Part shown: positions 24,390 to 38,800 of the stretch, in pieces
Numbering within the stretch: the first letter of the stretch is position 1
How the letters are laid out: each line of letters starts with the position of its first letter
Source of the DNA: Smittia aterrima
Taxonomy: Eukaryota > Arthropoda > Insecta > Diptera > Chironomidae
Assembly: GCA_033063855.1 (NCBI GenBank)
Contig: CP093831.1
Coordinates: 3,224,001-3,288,000 of the forward strand
Direction: 5' to 3'
DNA: 64,000 nucleotides
The notes under the pieces: model-generated
What the model was told of the DNA's origin: nothing
The model's input: the letters and a program-made list of their open reading frames with translations, nothing else
Database searches by the model: none
Translations under genes and position numbers: made by a program

Positions 24390-27300
24390 ATAAACACATT
24401 TCGATAAAATATTGATCGATTGACTTCGCTTATATTTGCGTGTCTCTCTCTCCTTCTACTTAGCCTTAAACCCTCAAGCTTATCCATCATATTTAAACTC
24501 ACTCCAACTCGCGATATCTGAAGACATTTATTCCCACCACGCTCAGCTCTCGTGTTCAACTTCCTTAAAATTCCACGTTATTTGAATCTGAATGAGTTGT
24601 GACTACGATTAATCTTTCTCTTGCAGCTATTTTGAAACTGATTCGAGTTTCATGCTTTTCAGAAAAAACTCTAACGGAAGTGTTGAAGATGTTTTAAGAT
24701 AAAGCTCAGTCAGAGATTTCTGAAGGAATCGAGTTAAATCAGTTGCGACGAAGAGAAAGACTGGACTTGAAGTGCACAGATTAGAGACAACGATGCTTGA
24801 AATGTTTTCTCAAGTTTCCTCAAACGACTATTGAAGCGAAGAGATAATCGCTTGTCATAATTGAAGGAATTGCGTTGAGAAACATTTCGTTTGCATAATA
24901 AAAGGAAAACTTTTTGAATTAAACAAAATTTCTCAAGTTTTCACTTTTTTTTATTTGTTTTAATGAAACCAAGCATCAACTTCAATCTATTGGAACATTT
25001 AATTAAACTTTATTCTTTGCATTTTAAATTAAAACTTCCAAATGAAATGAACAAGGGTTGCTAAATAAACTCGAAGACAAAAGAAAGAAAATTCGATTGA
25101 CATTTCAACTCATTAAGCAAGAAACCTTCTTCCAAAAGTTCTTCATTTTAATGACTACACGATAATAGAACAGACCCTAAAATATTATTCAATGACAATC
25201 ACACTGATGACTGAAGTGAATCAATCGCTTGCTCATCCGAGGACTTGACGTTTATGGCGTTCATTAGTTTTATGTTCCGAGCAGTTGGTGCCACTTCGAT
25301 CTCCTTCGCTCTTCTATCTTCTATTATAAATCATGTACGATACATTTTTATGACTTATTCAACGTCTGCTTGGAGAGACGATGAGCGTAAAACTGGACAT
25401 GACATGAATATTGTGACGATTTTTTCTCCCATTGTCCGAGAAAAAGGAGCTTTGTCTTCATCATCGTCACATTGTCTGTCCAAGGTTTCAGTTTAATGAA
25501 GTTTCGTCATTACAGATTATTGTTTACACGGAAACTTTGCTCTAGTTCACCGAAGAAAATTGATTTCGTTGTTCTTATAAAAGTTTCCCCTTCGACATTG
25601 CTTGCAGCTCGAATGCTTATTTAACAATGATCGAATAATATTTTCCAAGAGAGTCGAGGAAAGGTTTTCTTTACTAATAAAAAATAACTCTTCGATCTTG
25701 TAAGAAAAGTGAACCGACTCTTCTCATAGGGAGAAGAAGATTTGAGGTTTTTGTGGCGAATTGTTTATTTATGAAAACTTTTTCTTTGCGTTGAAGCTTT
25801 GAAAAGGGTTGAAGTCGTTCTGTACATGCTTTCACTTCTTCCCTGACTATTTTGGGAGATTTCAGCAATATTTTCTTTACGACTCTCCATTGAAGCTTGT
25901 TTTCGTTGTCGGTTTCATAAAGAAAATAAGACAAACGAATGAAAAATTTCGGTTGGAGCAAGGAGGGGAAAAAAATCTCATTAGATTGGACTTCTATCAC
26001 AACGCTCGAGGATGAAAGACATTCTTCGGCTCTTCTCTCGTCGCACTTAGCAATATTTGCCATGAATAATTATTTCCGTCTCTCCCATTTCTATTTGTTC
26101 TCTCGGAAGATTTGAGTGCGAAACTCGATTCGATCCACGGAAGCTCAGAGATGCGTTAAGCCATAACGCCCCTAATTGCGGGAAAAAAAATCATTTTCAT
26201 TTTAAGGGATGGTCCGAAAATTACATATAAAGTAACATGAGACGACTTCAATTCGCGACGAGCTTTGTGAACGACATTTCGACCGACCTCGGCATTTAAT
26301 AATAAATTTCAATGACAGAAACGCTGTACGTGAATGAAAGTCACCAAGACGAGCTTTATGAGTTTCATCTCATTGTTCGAGAGCAGAAAGAATGCAAAGT
26401 ACATAATTCTTTTAGTTTCTTTGCGAGAGCAGGAAAGTTTCATCACAAAACTAAACAAACTTCTCAAAGCATTTCCATATTTTGCACGATGAATTTAATA
26501 TGTTTGCTTTGCAATTTATATTGTTTGCGAGCTGAGTCTGATGCAATGGAGGAAAATATCTTGGCAAGTCTCAAATTTGCTTAGAAAGGAATAAACGTCT
26601 CGATGATTATTTTCTGTTTCAATTGAGTGTCACTTGTCGGTGTGAGAGCGAAGTTGTTATGAAAGAATTTCCTGAAAACTTCAATTCAATTCCCGGAAAC
26701 TAACTTTGTAAGCATTCCTTTCGCTACGATTGTCAAAGCTACGAGAACGAGATATCTGTGAATCGACGAAGAGCTTTAGAAAACTTTTTTTGTAACTGCA
26801 ACTCTTTCTTCAATTGTTAAACTGAATTGCATTATCGAATGAACTTTAAAGGAAGTTCATCATCGCTAAAATGAATGTTGAATGAAATCTCATAGAAACG
26901 ACTCGTTTCAAAAGAGGATTAAATTTGTTAGTCATGAAATATTTAATAACAAAGTTTAATCGTTGTCCGTGCTTTGAATCGCGAAAATAATTTTAATGTA
27001 ATCTCTGGGATTTACCGACATCATCCTAATTTCAGATCATTTATCATCCTCGCTATGACTGAAAGTTGTTTACTTTAGCTCACATGTGTTTGAGTTTGCC
27101 AAGAAACTTTTCATTTGTCACTCACACGAATCTTTAATTAAATCTCAGACGAAGAAGAAATCTGAGTTTGACATGTTCGGAATTAAAACTTCACATCACA
27201 TGTCTTGTGCATGTCTATGCCTTTTCCCTCTCATCCAATAGAATTACAAGATTTCGTATTCGGGTAATGAAATAAAATTTTCTTTCCGAGATGTGAGCAA

Positions 27301-30300
27301 AGGCAGGCAATTGAGTTAACGAGATTCATCAATTTGTAAGGGAAGTTTTCAATTGACATTTGAAGCTTCTTTTTTAGGAAATCTTTTCTATTTTCTTCAA
27401 TGGAAGGTTCTTTTTCATTGCGAGGATCGTTATTTCCAGAAGATTATCCGATATTTCCTTATGAATAAATTGAAAGCATTTCTGCTGTTGATAGCTTCGC
27501 TGCAATCAGCTCAATCAAGAAGAAGGAAATTTTACTTAATCATGGCATTGTCTTCGCTTCTCCGATTTCCTATTTATATTGGTCACGATGAGAAACAATA
27601 AATAAATTATCTCTCTTCTTCCTTCGTCAATAGAGATGCTCAACATTCAACACGAAAAACATATTTTCCATCCAATCTCACTCACGCCATGTGTTGGCAA
27701 TCGTGCTTTTCGCAGGATGGCGAAAAAAAGTCTCCTCGAATGAATAAATTTAGAATCCGGTCGTGTAAACACTGCAAAGTGGTCTCCACACTAGCAACGT
27801 TAAGTTACTGCCTGACATTCGAATTGCTTCAGGTTCCCACAAGCGAAACGATCATAAAACAAAATGGACAACTTTTACTGCTGTTTCACGGAAATCTTCC
27901 TATGCAATTTATAAATCATAAAGAAAATTTCTCCTTCGTTTAATTTTCCTTCCTTTTTGTCGTTTTGTACTTCTCGGAATGACTTATTGTTTCCAATTTC
28001 TTCGCTTGCACGTGTATGTCAAAATGGAACTCGAAAATGAGCGATGAAGAGAGAATGTAATAAAAGGAAATGAATAGTTTTGGGTCGATCACTAGAAATA
28101 ACTCATCGAGTGAACATTCTACGCTTCAAAGCACAACCTGACTAACGAATCATCCCACAGCAGATAAATTTAGCTTTCGCACGACTCTTGTAGGAGGAGA
28201 AAGAATAGGAAGAGACTTAAGAACAATGGATCGTCCTAATGTTTTCAAGAATCCAAATGGGCTCCCATAAATAAACCGTTAGGGTCAGAAATTGAATCAA
28301 ACACGAAACAAAAACGAAGTAAGAAGAAATTTCCTAAAAATCGTTTATAGGAAGCAATAAAGATTTATGCACACACATCGCTGAGATTTACAAGGTTTCC
28401 GAAAGAGAAATCCTTCGACTTAAAAGTTGTTTACATCGCGAAAGCTCGAAGATAAACAGAAAGAATTTTTGATCTCTGTTGCGAACTTCCTTGATTCCGT
28501 TTGCATGTGGAACGACTCGAATCGAGTTTTCATATTTCTAAAATCGCAAATGCCGTCGTTCGTAGCTCACGTTCAAAAAAGATTGAATTGAATTCACTTC
28601 TCGATACGAAAACTTCATTTTCTGTAATTGACCCTCGAGACATGTTCAAAACATATTTAATGAACAAACCTTAAAAGATTTACTTTTTATTTCAACAAAC
28701 GCTTTGAGCATATCAAAGCTTTCAAAGTCTCGCTCAAGCCTCAAATGCGATAAACTCGTAAAAACGCTTGGGGCGATAGATGTGTGAACATGTTGGGAAT
28801 AATATCACGTCATGAGCATAGAACATATTCGAATAAAGTTTGAGACATTTATGAAGTCTGCGGCACATAAGTAAAGAATATGTTTCATCATCGTCGCATT
28901 ACGACGCCTGAAGACGTTACATCTACAGACAATGTCTGTTGTGTGAAATGTGACCTATTTCGACATCTATCGATTCTGGCAAGGCATCAAAGATAAGAGC
29001 TTCGTTTGAGGCGATAAACTCGCTTCCTCCCAGAAAATTTCACGAAACATTTATCAGCATCAGGCTGGAAAAGGAATCAAAGTTCTGCTTACGAGGTTTC
29101 ATAAAACAGAAACAAAATTTCATTTCATCGCAATTTAGAGAATTTTACCAAATTGAAAATGAGGAGCAAATGTTGGTTATGTGGTTCTCGACGGAATGGA
29201 ATTTTCATTCGGAGCGAGGCCTAACATAAATCAGCTTCGAGGTGACATCATTTGTGCCCTGCTCAACCTCAAAGATTCAGGAAAAAGCCACAAAAATAAC
29301 AAACTCTTATTTTTCTTTCTCATTCACCGCCTAAGTTTATGTAAGAGTTTAATTTCACATTTCACCATCTGCCGCTAAACGAAAAAATATTCATTAAGTC
29401 GACAAATAAACTTCCGAGTAAGAAGGGAAAGAATCTTCTTTCAGTTTTGAAAATGATTGCGGTTTTTGATTTCTCTGCAGAAGAAGCTTTTCTCTGGGAT
29501 TTTCATTAATTAGAACAGATTTTCAACTTTCTCTCTCACTCTCACTCTTGCCATTGTCGTCGAAGACATAAAGTTGGAAACTCTGTATAGCTTAACAAAA
29601 GCTTAATAAGTGAACCTGCCGAAAACTTCTTCATCTCACTGATTTACCGCATGCAGGCTTCTCTTCCTCTGCACAAAACGAATTTATCTAAGTCAAAATC
29701 TCGTGAACTTCCTCTTGGAACTTTCCAAGTTATTTAATTCATGGCACAAAGTTCTGCATGTGCAATCGAGGTGGAACGAAGGGAGAACAAAGACCAGGTT
29801 GTTAAAGCGTTAAATGACTCTTGAAGTAGAGCAGCGGCAAGCCACTTGTTAGAGGGGGAATTTAAGTTTGGTCTTGATAAGGCGAAGGAAATTGAAAATT
29901 TTGTGAATTTGAATTTAAATTTTCTCTCTCTCCAATCGCTTCTGGCCCACCGTCACCAACAGACAAATTACTTCAAAAGAAGATTATTCTAATGCTTCCG
30001 GTGATGTCTCGTAGATTTATGCAAAATTTCTCTGAAATTGTCTTTTATCTCAAATGTTTTAGAAAATCTTTGATCGCTCGAATGCTTTCATGAATAATTG
30101 GCGGTGCATTGCTTTATAATTGCTAATCTCGTATCTGCTTTGTAAGCAATCCTAACTTATATTGAAAATAATTTGATTCGACAGCTCATTCATGAATGTT
30201 TCATGAAATTATATTAAAAGTTGATGAAATAAATTTGAAGGTAAATTTGAAATTTAAATTTTTTAATGAAAAAGTTTAAATTTTCAATTATCAAAAAAAA

Positions 30301-32835
30301 GTTTCCCCTTGAGATTGGGAAATCGTCCTTTGGAGCCTATAATTTTTATTCTGAAAGTTTAATGCTTAGTAAGCTGTAAGAGTCGAGGGTAAAGGTGGTG
30401 GGGTCATTTCTATGTTATCAAATGTTACAAGCTGTTCTAGAATGAACTAACTTTAGGGACTCTCGAGAGTCATGAACATCAACAAATCCCTCAGCTAAGA
30501 AGAATAAAAATGTCGTTCAAAACTCTCCGGAAGTGATTTCACTTTAGTAGAAAAAGCCCTTAAACTTAGAAATCGCCCATTGGAACCGAAACATCTGGGA
30601 AATCATTTCTAATAAGCTCTTTGTTGTCTCTGAATAAAATTATTTATTAGATTAGATGGCAATTGTCATTTAAATTTCATGAACTTGGCTCACATGTAAT
30701 TATCATAAATAATAAATCATTGAGTCAACTTAGTTTCAATCTAAATTAAACAATAACGTTGGCTAAGTTTTCGAGATGATATTTCTCTTTTTCTAAGCCG
30801 GAAACTTCAATGTTGTTGTTTTCCTGATTAACATAAATATTTCTCGAAATAACTTTTGGAAAAGAAGAAGCTGAAGGAATTTCAAGTTCCATGCGATAAC
30901 GAACGCTTTGTCAGACAATCTACTTGAGAGGAAACTTTCATCGACTCGTTCACATTAGCCTCGTTACGGTTTGTCAGAAGTGATACACTAAATTTCCTGT
31001 TGCTGCTTCCCTTAGCCGAACTTTTTCCTTTCTCTCCCAAACAATCGAACAAAGTCGAGATGGGAAAAAGAAGAAACGGAAAAAGTTTTCTATTGTTAAA
31101 TGAGAAAAATTTTGTTTATTCTTATCAGCAGGGATGGAATAATTTATTGCCTTTTTCTGCAAATTAAGCGCTTGCGGAATGAAAGAAAAATATATTTCAT
31201 TAAGTTTTTCTTTTTTCGTAACTTCCAGCAGACAAATGAGGAGTTTCATCTCCCGTCTCAAGGAATCGCTTTTTGCAATCTAAACATACATTTCCACCTG
31301 ACTCCAGTTAACTCTTCGAGAGAATCTTAAGATTTCTATCAAAGCGGGAAATTTTTAACAAGCAAAATCGTAAGAAGATAATCGCATCCTTTTCATCTGC
31401 CTGAGCTTGGCTTTGTCGCTCCCATCTGCTTAACAGTAAAGGGTTTCCCCACCATGTCTGTTTCTCGCAATATCCAGAAAATTCATTTCTCACGCTGTCA
31501 TAAAAAAGAATGAAAAAGAACATTCGTTTTCTGGTAGAAGAGTGAAAGAATCTCATTAGAGGAGAGAGAGTGAGAGAGAGCTCTTCATTCCATTGTTTTC
31601 CACGCTGGCTCGGAAAGCGAATCCCGAGAGATTACAAAACAAAACAATTATCATAACTTTGCTTGCGCTCTGCTTCTTTCAGATATTTTCCTCTTTAACA
31701 ACTTAACAAATTCGTTCGTTTTTCTATTAACCGAGTGGAAGAGTGAGTGTCTCTGTTGACTGAGCCTTCCGTCTAGTTCAGCCATGAAAATATTGTCGCG
31801 CATCCAATTTATTCATCACATGAAGCGTCAGAGACGCAAGCACATTTTTTATGCCATCAAGAGCAACAGGTTGAAAACGAGCTTTGAATATTTTGATGAG
31901 TTTTTATCCGCTCGCTTCAAATGCGCAGACTGAAAGAAAATACATTTGGAAGGCGAAGGTGTGGATGATTCGCAAAATCGAATGAGAACGAAGAGATTGA
32001 GTTATCGCTCGCAATCTGTTTTCCAAGTCTCATGTCTTATGAATGCTTAATTCCCAATGTCAATGGAATAAAGCAATTTCCGGGAAGAGATGAGAAAAGT
32101 TGGTGAAAATTCTTTTGGAAACAATGCGAGTTTGTTTGTGAGCTTTCCTTTTCAAGAACGTAATGAAATTTACGAAGCAATCCTTTCCTCAAGAGATCTT
32201 CAATGAAGAAACTGAAATTGAAACTGAAACCGAAGCGGGAAGTGAAGTAAAAGTCCATTAACTATGCAAGCTTCTCTATTTCTTTCAAGTGTTTACAATA
32301 AAATTCAACGAGAGATTACTTTCGGTTAGAAACATTCCATTACATTTTCGAGTGACTTAGATTTAAAGTTTAAAGCTTTCACATTACTAAGTATGAAGAT
32401 AAATTTCGTTCGCGGATTTAACGCTTATAAATTCAATAAAAGAGATTAAATTTATTTCCAGCCTAAAACATTTAATAACGTCATTAAGCAAATGAGTCCA
32501 ATTAATGTTACAGCTCAGTTGTGAGTGCTCAAATCATTTCGCAATGATAAATTTTGATTGTGCACTTAATTGTTTAAACTGAAAGTGCATTTAACTCCTC
32601 CAGTAGTTTCCACAATTTCTCTTTTGCACAACGAGCAGGTGAAAACAATCGGAATTAATGACTTAAATAAAATTATTTCCGCTGTTCGTTCTGTTGTGGC
32701 GAAATTATTAGTGCGGGAAATTAATTCTCGCTGTCAACTGTTGATGTTTTAAAATGCAAACTGGCATTGCTTTTGATTACCAAATGTCATCAAGAATTTA
32801 ACTTACAACACACAAACCATCGTCTAAGCTAAAAA
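24390..32835. other. 8.4 kb region without recognisable genes
   Basis: This lies between the convergent 3' ends of mesh (+) and the guanylyl cyclase gene (-). Open frames (longest 129 codons, 26063-25674 on -) have no family resemblance, no splice continuity and biased low-complexity composition. A TATA-like ATATAAAG at about 26224 precedes a 90-codon frame at 26312, but that protein looks random. A GA-rich simple tract lies at 31561-31580. No transposon ORF, terminal repeat, tRNA or rRNA was seen. Confidence 0.5.
31561..31580 (+). repeat. GA-rich simple repeat
   Basis: GAGAGAGAG units separated by one TGA, in the gene-poor spacer. Confidence 0.7.
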
Positions 32836-35800
32836 CTAAAAGGCTGATGTTTTTGGCCTCGATGTTGATGACTTTGTGCTTGCTTTTCGACTTAAAAGCC
32901 AACAGTCCATTGGCTCGGGCTTTCCTTTCATGACGACAGGTCCTCGATACTCGAGATTAAGTGAAGGATCAAAGTTGACTTCATCGCAGAGAAGCCTGTC
33001 GAATAAATCAAAAATCAGTGAAGTGAGTTCAGGTTATCGATGATGGGCAAGCTGCTCCGGATATTTTTAAATTATTTGAGTAAACGTTGTAGCATGGAAA
33101 AGTCCTGAGCATACGGAAAACCAATTTTTGTAAATTTTATGCATGATCTGAGTGCTTTTTCCATCGACCGTAAGGTTCGGGGATCTACGAAAAAGTTTAA
33201 ACAACTTTTTTACTTTTCTAACTTTGAAGTTTGCTTCGTAAATATTTTTCCAGTAAACTCCGGCAATTTTGAGATAAACTTTAAGTCTTTAACTACTTGA
33301 AATTCTCTCGAATTGTGTCGATAAATTGACGCAACAAGATGAATAACATTAAAGTCGAAGCCTTCCGATAAATCTAATTCAAAGCGTTGGGATTATTTTC
33401 TTTAAAAGCAACAGCGACAGAAGGAGAAACAAAAGAAACAAATTTCGACTTTCATTTTCAAGACGATAAAGCAAAGAGAGATACGCAAATGGGGGAGAAC
33501 ATTGAATGAATAAAACGAGGCCCAAGATCTCATGTTTATCTTACGAGGCCTCACAATTAGATTTCAATGTCAGTATCAGGAGGAGAAAATCAATAGCACA
33601 GGAAAATTGAATTAATCAACGAAAGAGGAGAGAAGAGAAAATTGAAAAAGGAACGAAATAAGAAATTATTCCCGCAACAAGGGGAAAAATGAGAATGTTC
33701 TGATTGAATTACTCCTCGTGAAAAGCGAAAGGAAACGGTGAGAGACAGGGACTTGAAATGACAAACAAAATCAGTCTCGAAAGAGAAAATGTGATGAGTG
33801 TGAAGGAAATATTCGATCCCTGACGAGCAAACGCTAAGGATCAATTACATCTTGAAAAGCTACAGAAAATTTATCGTTCGTTGCTTTTCACCAATAACTT
33901 CGATTCAATTATCGTGAAGAAAACTCACTTGTACGTCGCCGCGCTGACATTAATCTTCCCCGGCACTCCCGTGGTTTCTGTTCTCGATGTTAGGTTGACA
34001 GTGTTTCCGAATAGACAATAGCGTGGCATTCGATGTCCAATTACTCCTGTCACGACCTCCCCGGAATGGATTCCTATTGTCACTCGCTGGTTAAAATCAA
34101 ATTGAAATCAAAACATGAAGCAAACAAATGTTATTTCGATAATAAACTCACAAGCGGATGATTTCCCATTTTAACGTTGTCTGCCTTTTCGATCATGTCT
34201 AGTGCCAAACGAGCAATGCACGCAGCATGAGTCTCGCATTGGTCCGGCAAACCACTGACCGCCATGTACTTATCTCCGACTGTCTCGACCTGTTGATTAT
34301 TCAAAGCATTAAGTTGACGGAACATTCTGAATTCCCTCGTGTTTGACGTTCCGATTGAATCGGATTTGATTGCTTTTGAAATCGCAGCAGAGGCACAAAT
34401 AATGTATTTACCTTGTAAACATTTGAATTGCTCTTGGAGTCTGTCAACGAATCGAAAATCGTATAAAGTTCGTTGAGCATTTTTACAATTTTCATAGCAC
34501 CCTCGGCACTTGTGTTAGCGGCACAATATTGACTAAAGCCAACGATGCCAGAAAACATCAGCGTCACACAATCGTATCGCTTGGGGTTCACAGGTCGCTG
34601 ATGTCGAAGTTCGTTAGCGACACTCTGAGGCAGTACCGAGTAAAGCAATTGATCTGTCTTCTGCTTTTCGCTCTCCAATTCTCGATACGTTTGCTGAAGT
34701 TTATCGGTGAGTATTTCCAAGTTCCTTGTCAATTTGTATTCCGCCTCAAATTGTTCGGATAATAAAACCAAATCTCTCGTGGCGTCGTGCAATGGCACAT
34801 CTGATATACAAAGCCCCTTCCTATTGAGAGAGAAATTTTTCGAGATAAGTATCAAGAAGAACATAAAAGAGAGAGTGAGAGAGAGAGAGAAAGGTGAAAT
34901 GGGTAGACGACAAGTCGAGCCTTAATCCAAAGATTCATTTTCATGCTTTGTTAACACACTCTTTGGAACTAAATTGAAGTTTTCCGAAAGTGCTTTGCTC
35001 TGTCATTGAGAAGACAAACTCGGCTTGTTACCGTAGTGACTTCTTCAAGCTTTATAATCGTGTGTCTAAACTGGCGTCATTAGGTTAATTATTTTGTATT
35101 ATTCTGCTGTAGCATGCAACAAGCTTCCCTAGCTTTGTGAATTAACAAGACGGTTTTAGCTTTCACGCCACAAACTTTCGGAGCTTTCAAAGCTTTCAAA
35201 AGAATTTTTTTTCTTCTCTCAAATAACAAAAGTTTGACTTCGTTAGTGGGGCGTATTCATTAATTAAGCAACAAGATGGCATCTCATTATGATCTCTTTT
35301 GACAAACAAGGCGATAAAATGTCTCAAGGTTTGCACGGGAAACTTTGTAATCAGTTCACAGGAAATCTTACTTAGTCAAATCGTCCAAGTTCATTACGCT
35401 CGGATAGCACTGAAACATTATGAGATCTGATTCCTCGATGTACATCATTTGACCCTGGAATGAAGAAAATAAAAATAAACATTAACGCTTTCAACTTTGT
35501 AATTAACCTCGAGTTAGTCAAAGTCATTTACCTTTAATCTCATGAACATTTCACTCTTCAACATCGTTCCCGGTTTGGTTTTCAGAACATAAATTGTACT
35601 AATGTGAGCCAAGATTGTTTGAAACGAGAGTTGAATGTGAGGACGAACGGGCTCGAGAACATCGAGGAGTGGACAGTTTTCTTCTGCGGTTCGAGGAATG
35701 ACTCGTCGAACTGATTTCCCCGCCTGAACGATTCGCATTTGTCGGTTGAACATGAGATGAAAAGGGAACACTTGACAGAAGATTTGCGGAGAGACAAGCG

Positions 35801-38800
35801 GTTCTGCAGCAACGAGTTCAAAGTCATCGGGCGGCTCTCGATCGAATTGATCCTTGCAACTTTTTGTGCTTGGAGTTTTCGGAGTTTTAGGAGTCGCAGG
35901 TCCAATTTCTGTTATCCGAAACTGAATGTGATCTGCCACTTGAACTTTCTTTTGATTTCGAGGTGATTCGTCGCCTTGTTGAAAATGAAGCTTTTGGGGG
36001 CTGGCCGGAAACTCCTCATCGTCATTGGTAGTAGTTATGTCGTTGACGAAAAACGCTGATGAATAAATTTCTCATGTTAATTTTAATTTTAATTGAAAAA
36101 TCACGAATCAAAGCTTATCACGAAAAACATGAAAATCAATTTTAAAGTTTTTTTGAATTTCAAATTTCCCCTCTTCCCAATTTCATTACGGTTTAGCAGC
36201 TTCCGGACGGGAAAAAAAATTCAGCAAAAGTAAACATTCGGAAGTAAACAGTTTGTTTAATGAGTTTGCTTTCAAAGGGATCGTTTCATTAGGTTTTGCT
36301 CGAACATTTCAATAAAATTTTTGGGAAAGCCTCGATGTTTTTCCGCTGCGGAGAATTTATTTTAATTAATTTTCATCAAATTTTTTTTTTCCGTCAACTC
36401 GTTTCAAGAAGGATTTGCCTTTCTCATGCATCGACTCTAATTAAATCTTTTCGGAGAAGAGTTCAAGGAGCAAAGTTGAAAGCTCGAGTCTCCCCTCTTT
36501 CAAAAGATCTTATCACATTTTATCCCACAGCGAAGTCAACATGCGAACTTAATCAACTTACGTTTTGCACATAAACTATCGGTCGATGGCACTTGTGTAT
36601 TATTATTGTTGTTATTTGTATGGTTGTTGTTACTGGCTGAGCAATTCCTCGAATCGGTTTGATTTTCGATGTATTTACAGTTGGTCTCGGTATCGAGAGT
36701 CGAATTAATTGGATCGCCCTTGCGCTTAATTATCTTTATGTCCACCTCGACGCCATGAAGCTTCGATGCGACAGCCTAGACGTATGAAAAGGTTCAGAAG
36801 AAGAGACAGGAAGCGAGAAATTGGATTAATTAAAGTTCTAATCCCTTGTTGGCGGCGACTTCTTTTTTTTTCGGGCTTTACCTTTACAATTCCGATAACA
36901 ATGTGCTCTAATCCAGCTCTCTCTGAGTAATAGTGTAGAATAAGAGAGCCGTCGGGCTCTTCAGTGCAACGAAACGACGGCGCCCTCATGCCTGGATAAA
37001 GCGTTCCCAAATGATCGTGGAGAGCGTCCAAGTTCTGTGGTTGCAAAATAAATTGCACAATTATAATTCAAATTTGTTTTGCTTCGGTTTGTTGCTCTTG
37101 AAGGATAATAATGAAAACAAAATTGGTTTTAAATCGTTGAACACAGAAAATCGTTTCATCCTGAGATAATGTTGTTGAGAAACTTTCCGACGTTTGCGAA
37201 ACTAAAACAAAAACTCGACAAATTTCCATGCAAACCGAAATGCAAAAATAATGAAATATTCAATTCTCGAGTGTGCAATGTTGAGTTGAAGTTCGCAGAG
37301 AGAGGAAATTCAGTTAGAGAAACTCCATCTGCGGTGAGCTGTGATAACAGTCTACAAAAATTCGGAGAGGAACTCGTGACGAAACTTTAAACGATTTTAA
37401 AAATAATGCTTTTGAAGTGAAGCGCGTGGAAAAAGTTGAGAGCGAAACTTTGCCTTTGAGTGGGACAGCATTAATAAATAATTTGAAAACATGGACCAGA
37501 GGTTGAGATTCTGCTTTTAATTTGAATTTATATTCACTTGAATTAATGAACTAAAAGCTTTTAAGGACATTTTATAATAATTTTTGTTTCTAGCACAAGC
37601 TCAAACTCTGTTGCAATCTAAGTTGCTCTAAAGTGACTTTGCCAAAGTTTCATTCATGAGATCACTGTTATCATAAAGCAACGTTGGCTTACCTGTAAAA
37701 AATCTCTCGGTGTCGCTCCAAGCACTTGTAAAATTTTATCGTAGCCCGAGTCTTGGCAAAACTCAAAGAATGTCTTGCCAAACAGCTCCAGGATGGCATC
37801 AGCTGGAATGTCTGATGTTTACGTGAAGAGAAGTAGAAGGAAAGATGCCATAAATTAGCAATTTCATCCTTAAGTGTTACAGCTTTATCCTTTTCAAGGG
37901 ATTTCATGAGCAGGAGAATGAGAGACGATGAAATTATTCATTATAACTGCTTGACGAGCTTTTATCATTCCGTTCTCTCACGCTCTTCGATTGAAAGCTG
38001 ATGGAAAATTATCTATCATTCAAACTCACTCAGAATCTCTACGGCAGCACCAATTAGATTGTAAGTGATTGCGTCCTCGTAAATTTGTCTAACTAAAAAT
38101 TGTCCTTCCATGTTTACCTCCGCCTTTCCTCTACAGCACGTTTTCGTTACGAGCAACAATTTGATTAAATCCACAAATTACAGAAGATGAAAGCAGTGAA
38201 ATTAAATTAAGAAAACCTATCGTTAGAGAAACCATCAAACGATTTTTTATCATCAAACAACAGACTCGCTCAGCGATCGCAATAAGCTTTCAAATTGTTA
38301 TTGTCGAAGTTTGTGTCTTCTCATTTCGCGCATTGCAGCCACGTAACATCGACAATCTTCTCTAACGAAGTAATCCCTGTTATGATTCTTCATCATGAGA
38401 GAAAGAAACATCGTCGAAAACAAATGAGAAGCAATACGCAATTGAAATAAAGCGAGCAGAGCTCACAGACAATTTCAATTAAGCGTGGGGCGAAACCACA
38501 GAAATGTTCTAAACGAATTTTATCGACATTCTCGCACCACAATGTTATTAGAAAATTTATTCATTGATGAATCGGCAATAAAAATGGAAATTTACATGAA
38601 CATGTTCTCGATCGATAATGGCCCTTCTTTGCTTGTGGGAGTTTCTAATGTTAAGTCACCTCAAGGCTTTTGAAAGGTAAACTGAACTTTTTTGTCGTCT
38701 AATTGCCTTCGGAGACCTTCTTTTCTTTTTTCAGGGGAATCGCCGAAAGCTTCTCAAGTTTCAAAAGAATTTGTCGCGAATCACCTTCGACATTTAAACA

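Noticed and set aside
26312..26584. 90-codon frame after a TATA-like box
   Set aside because: Composition and lack of any motif or splice context suggest chance.
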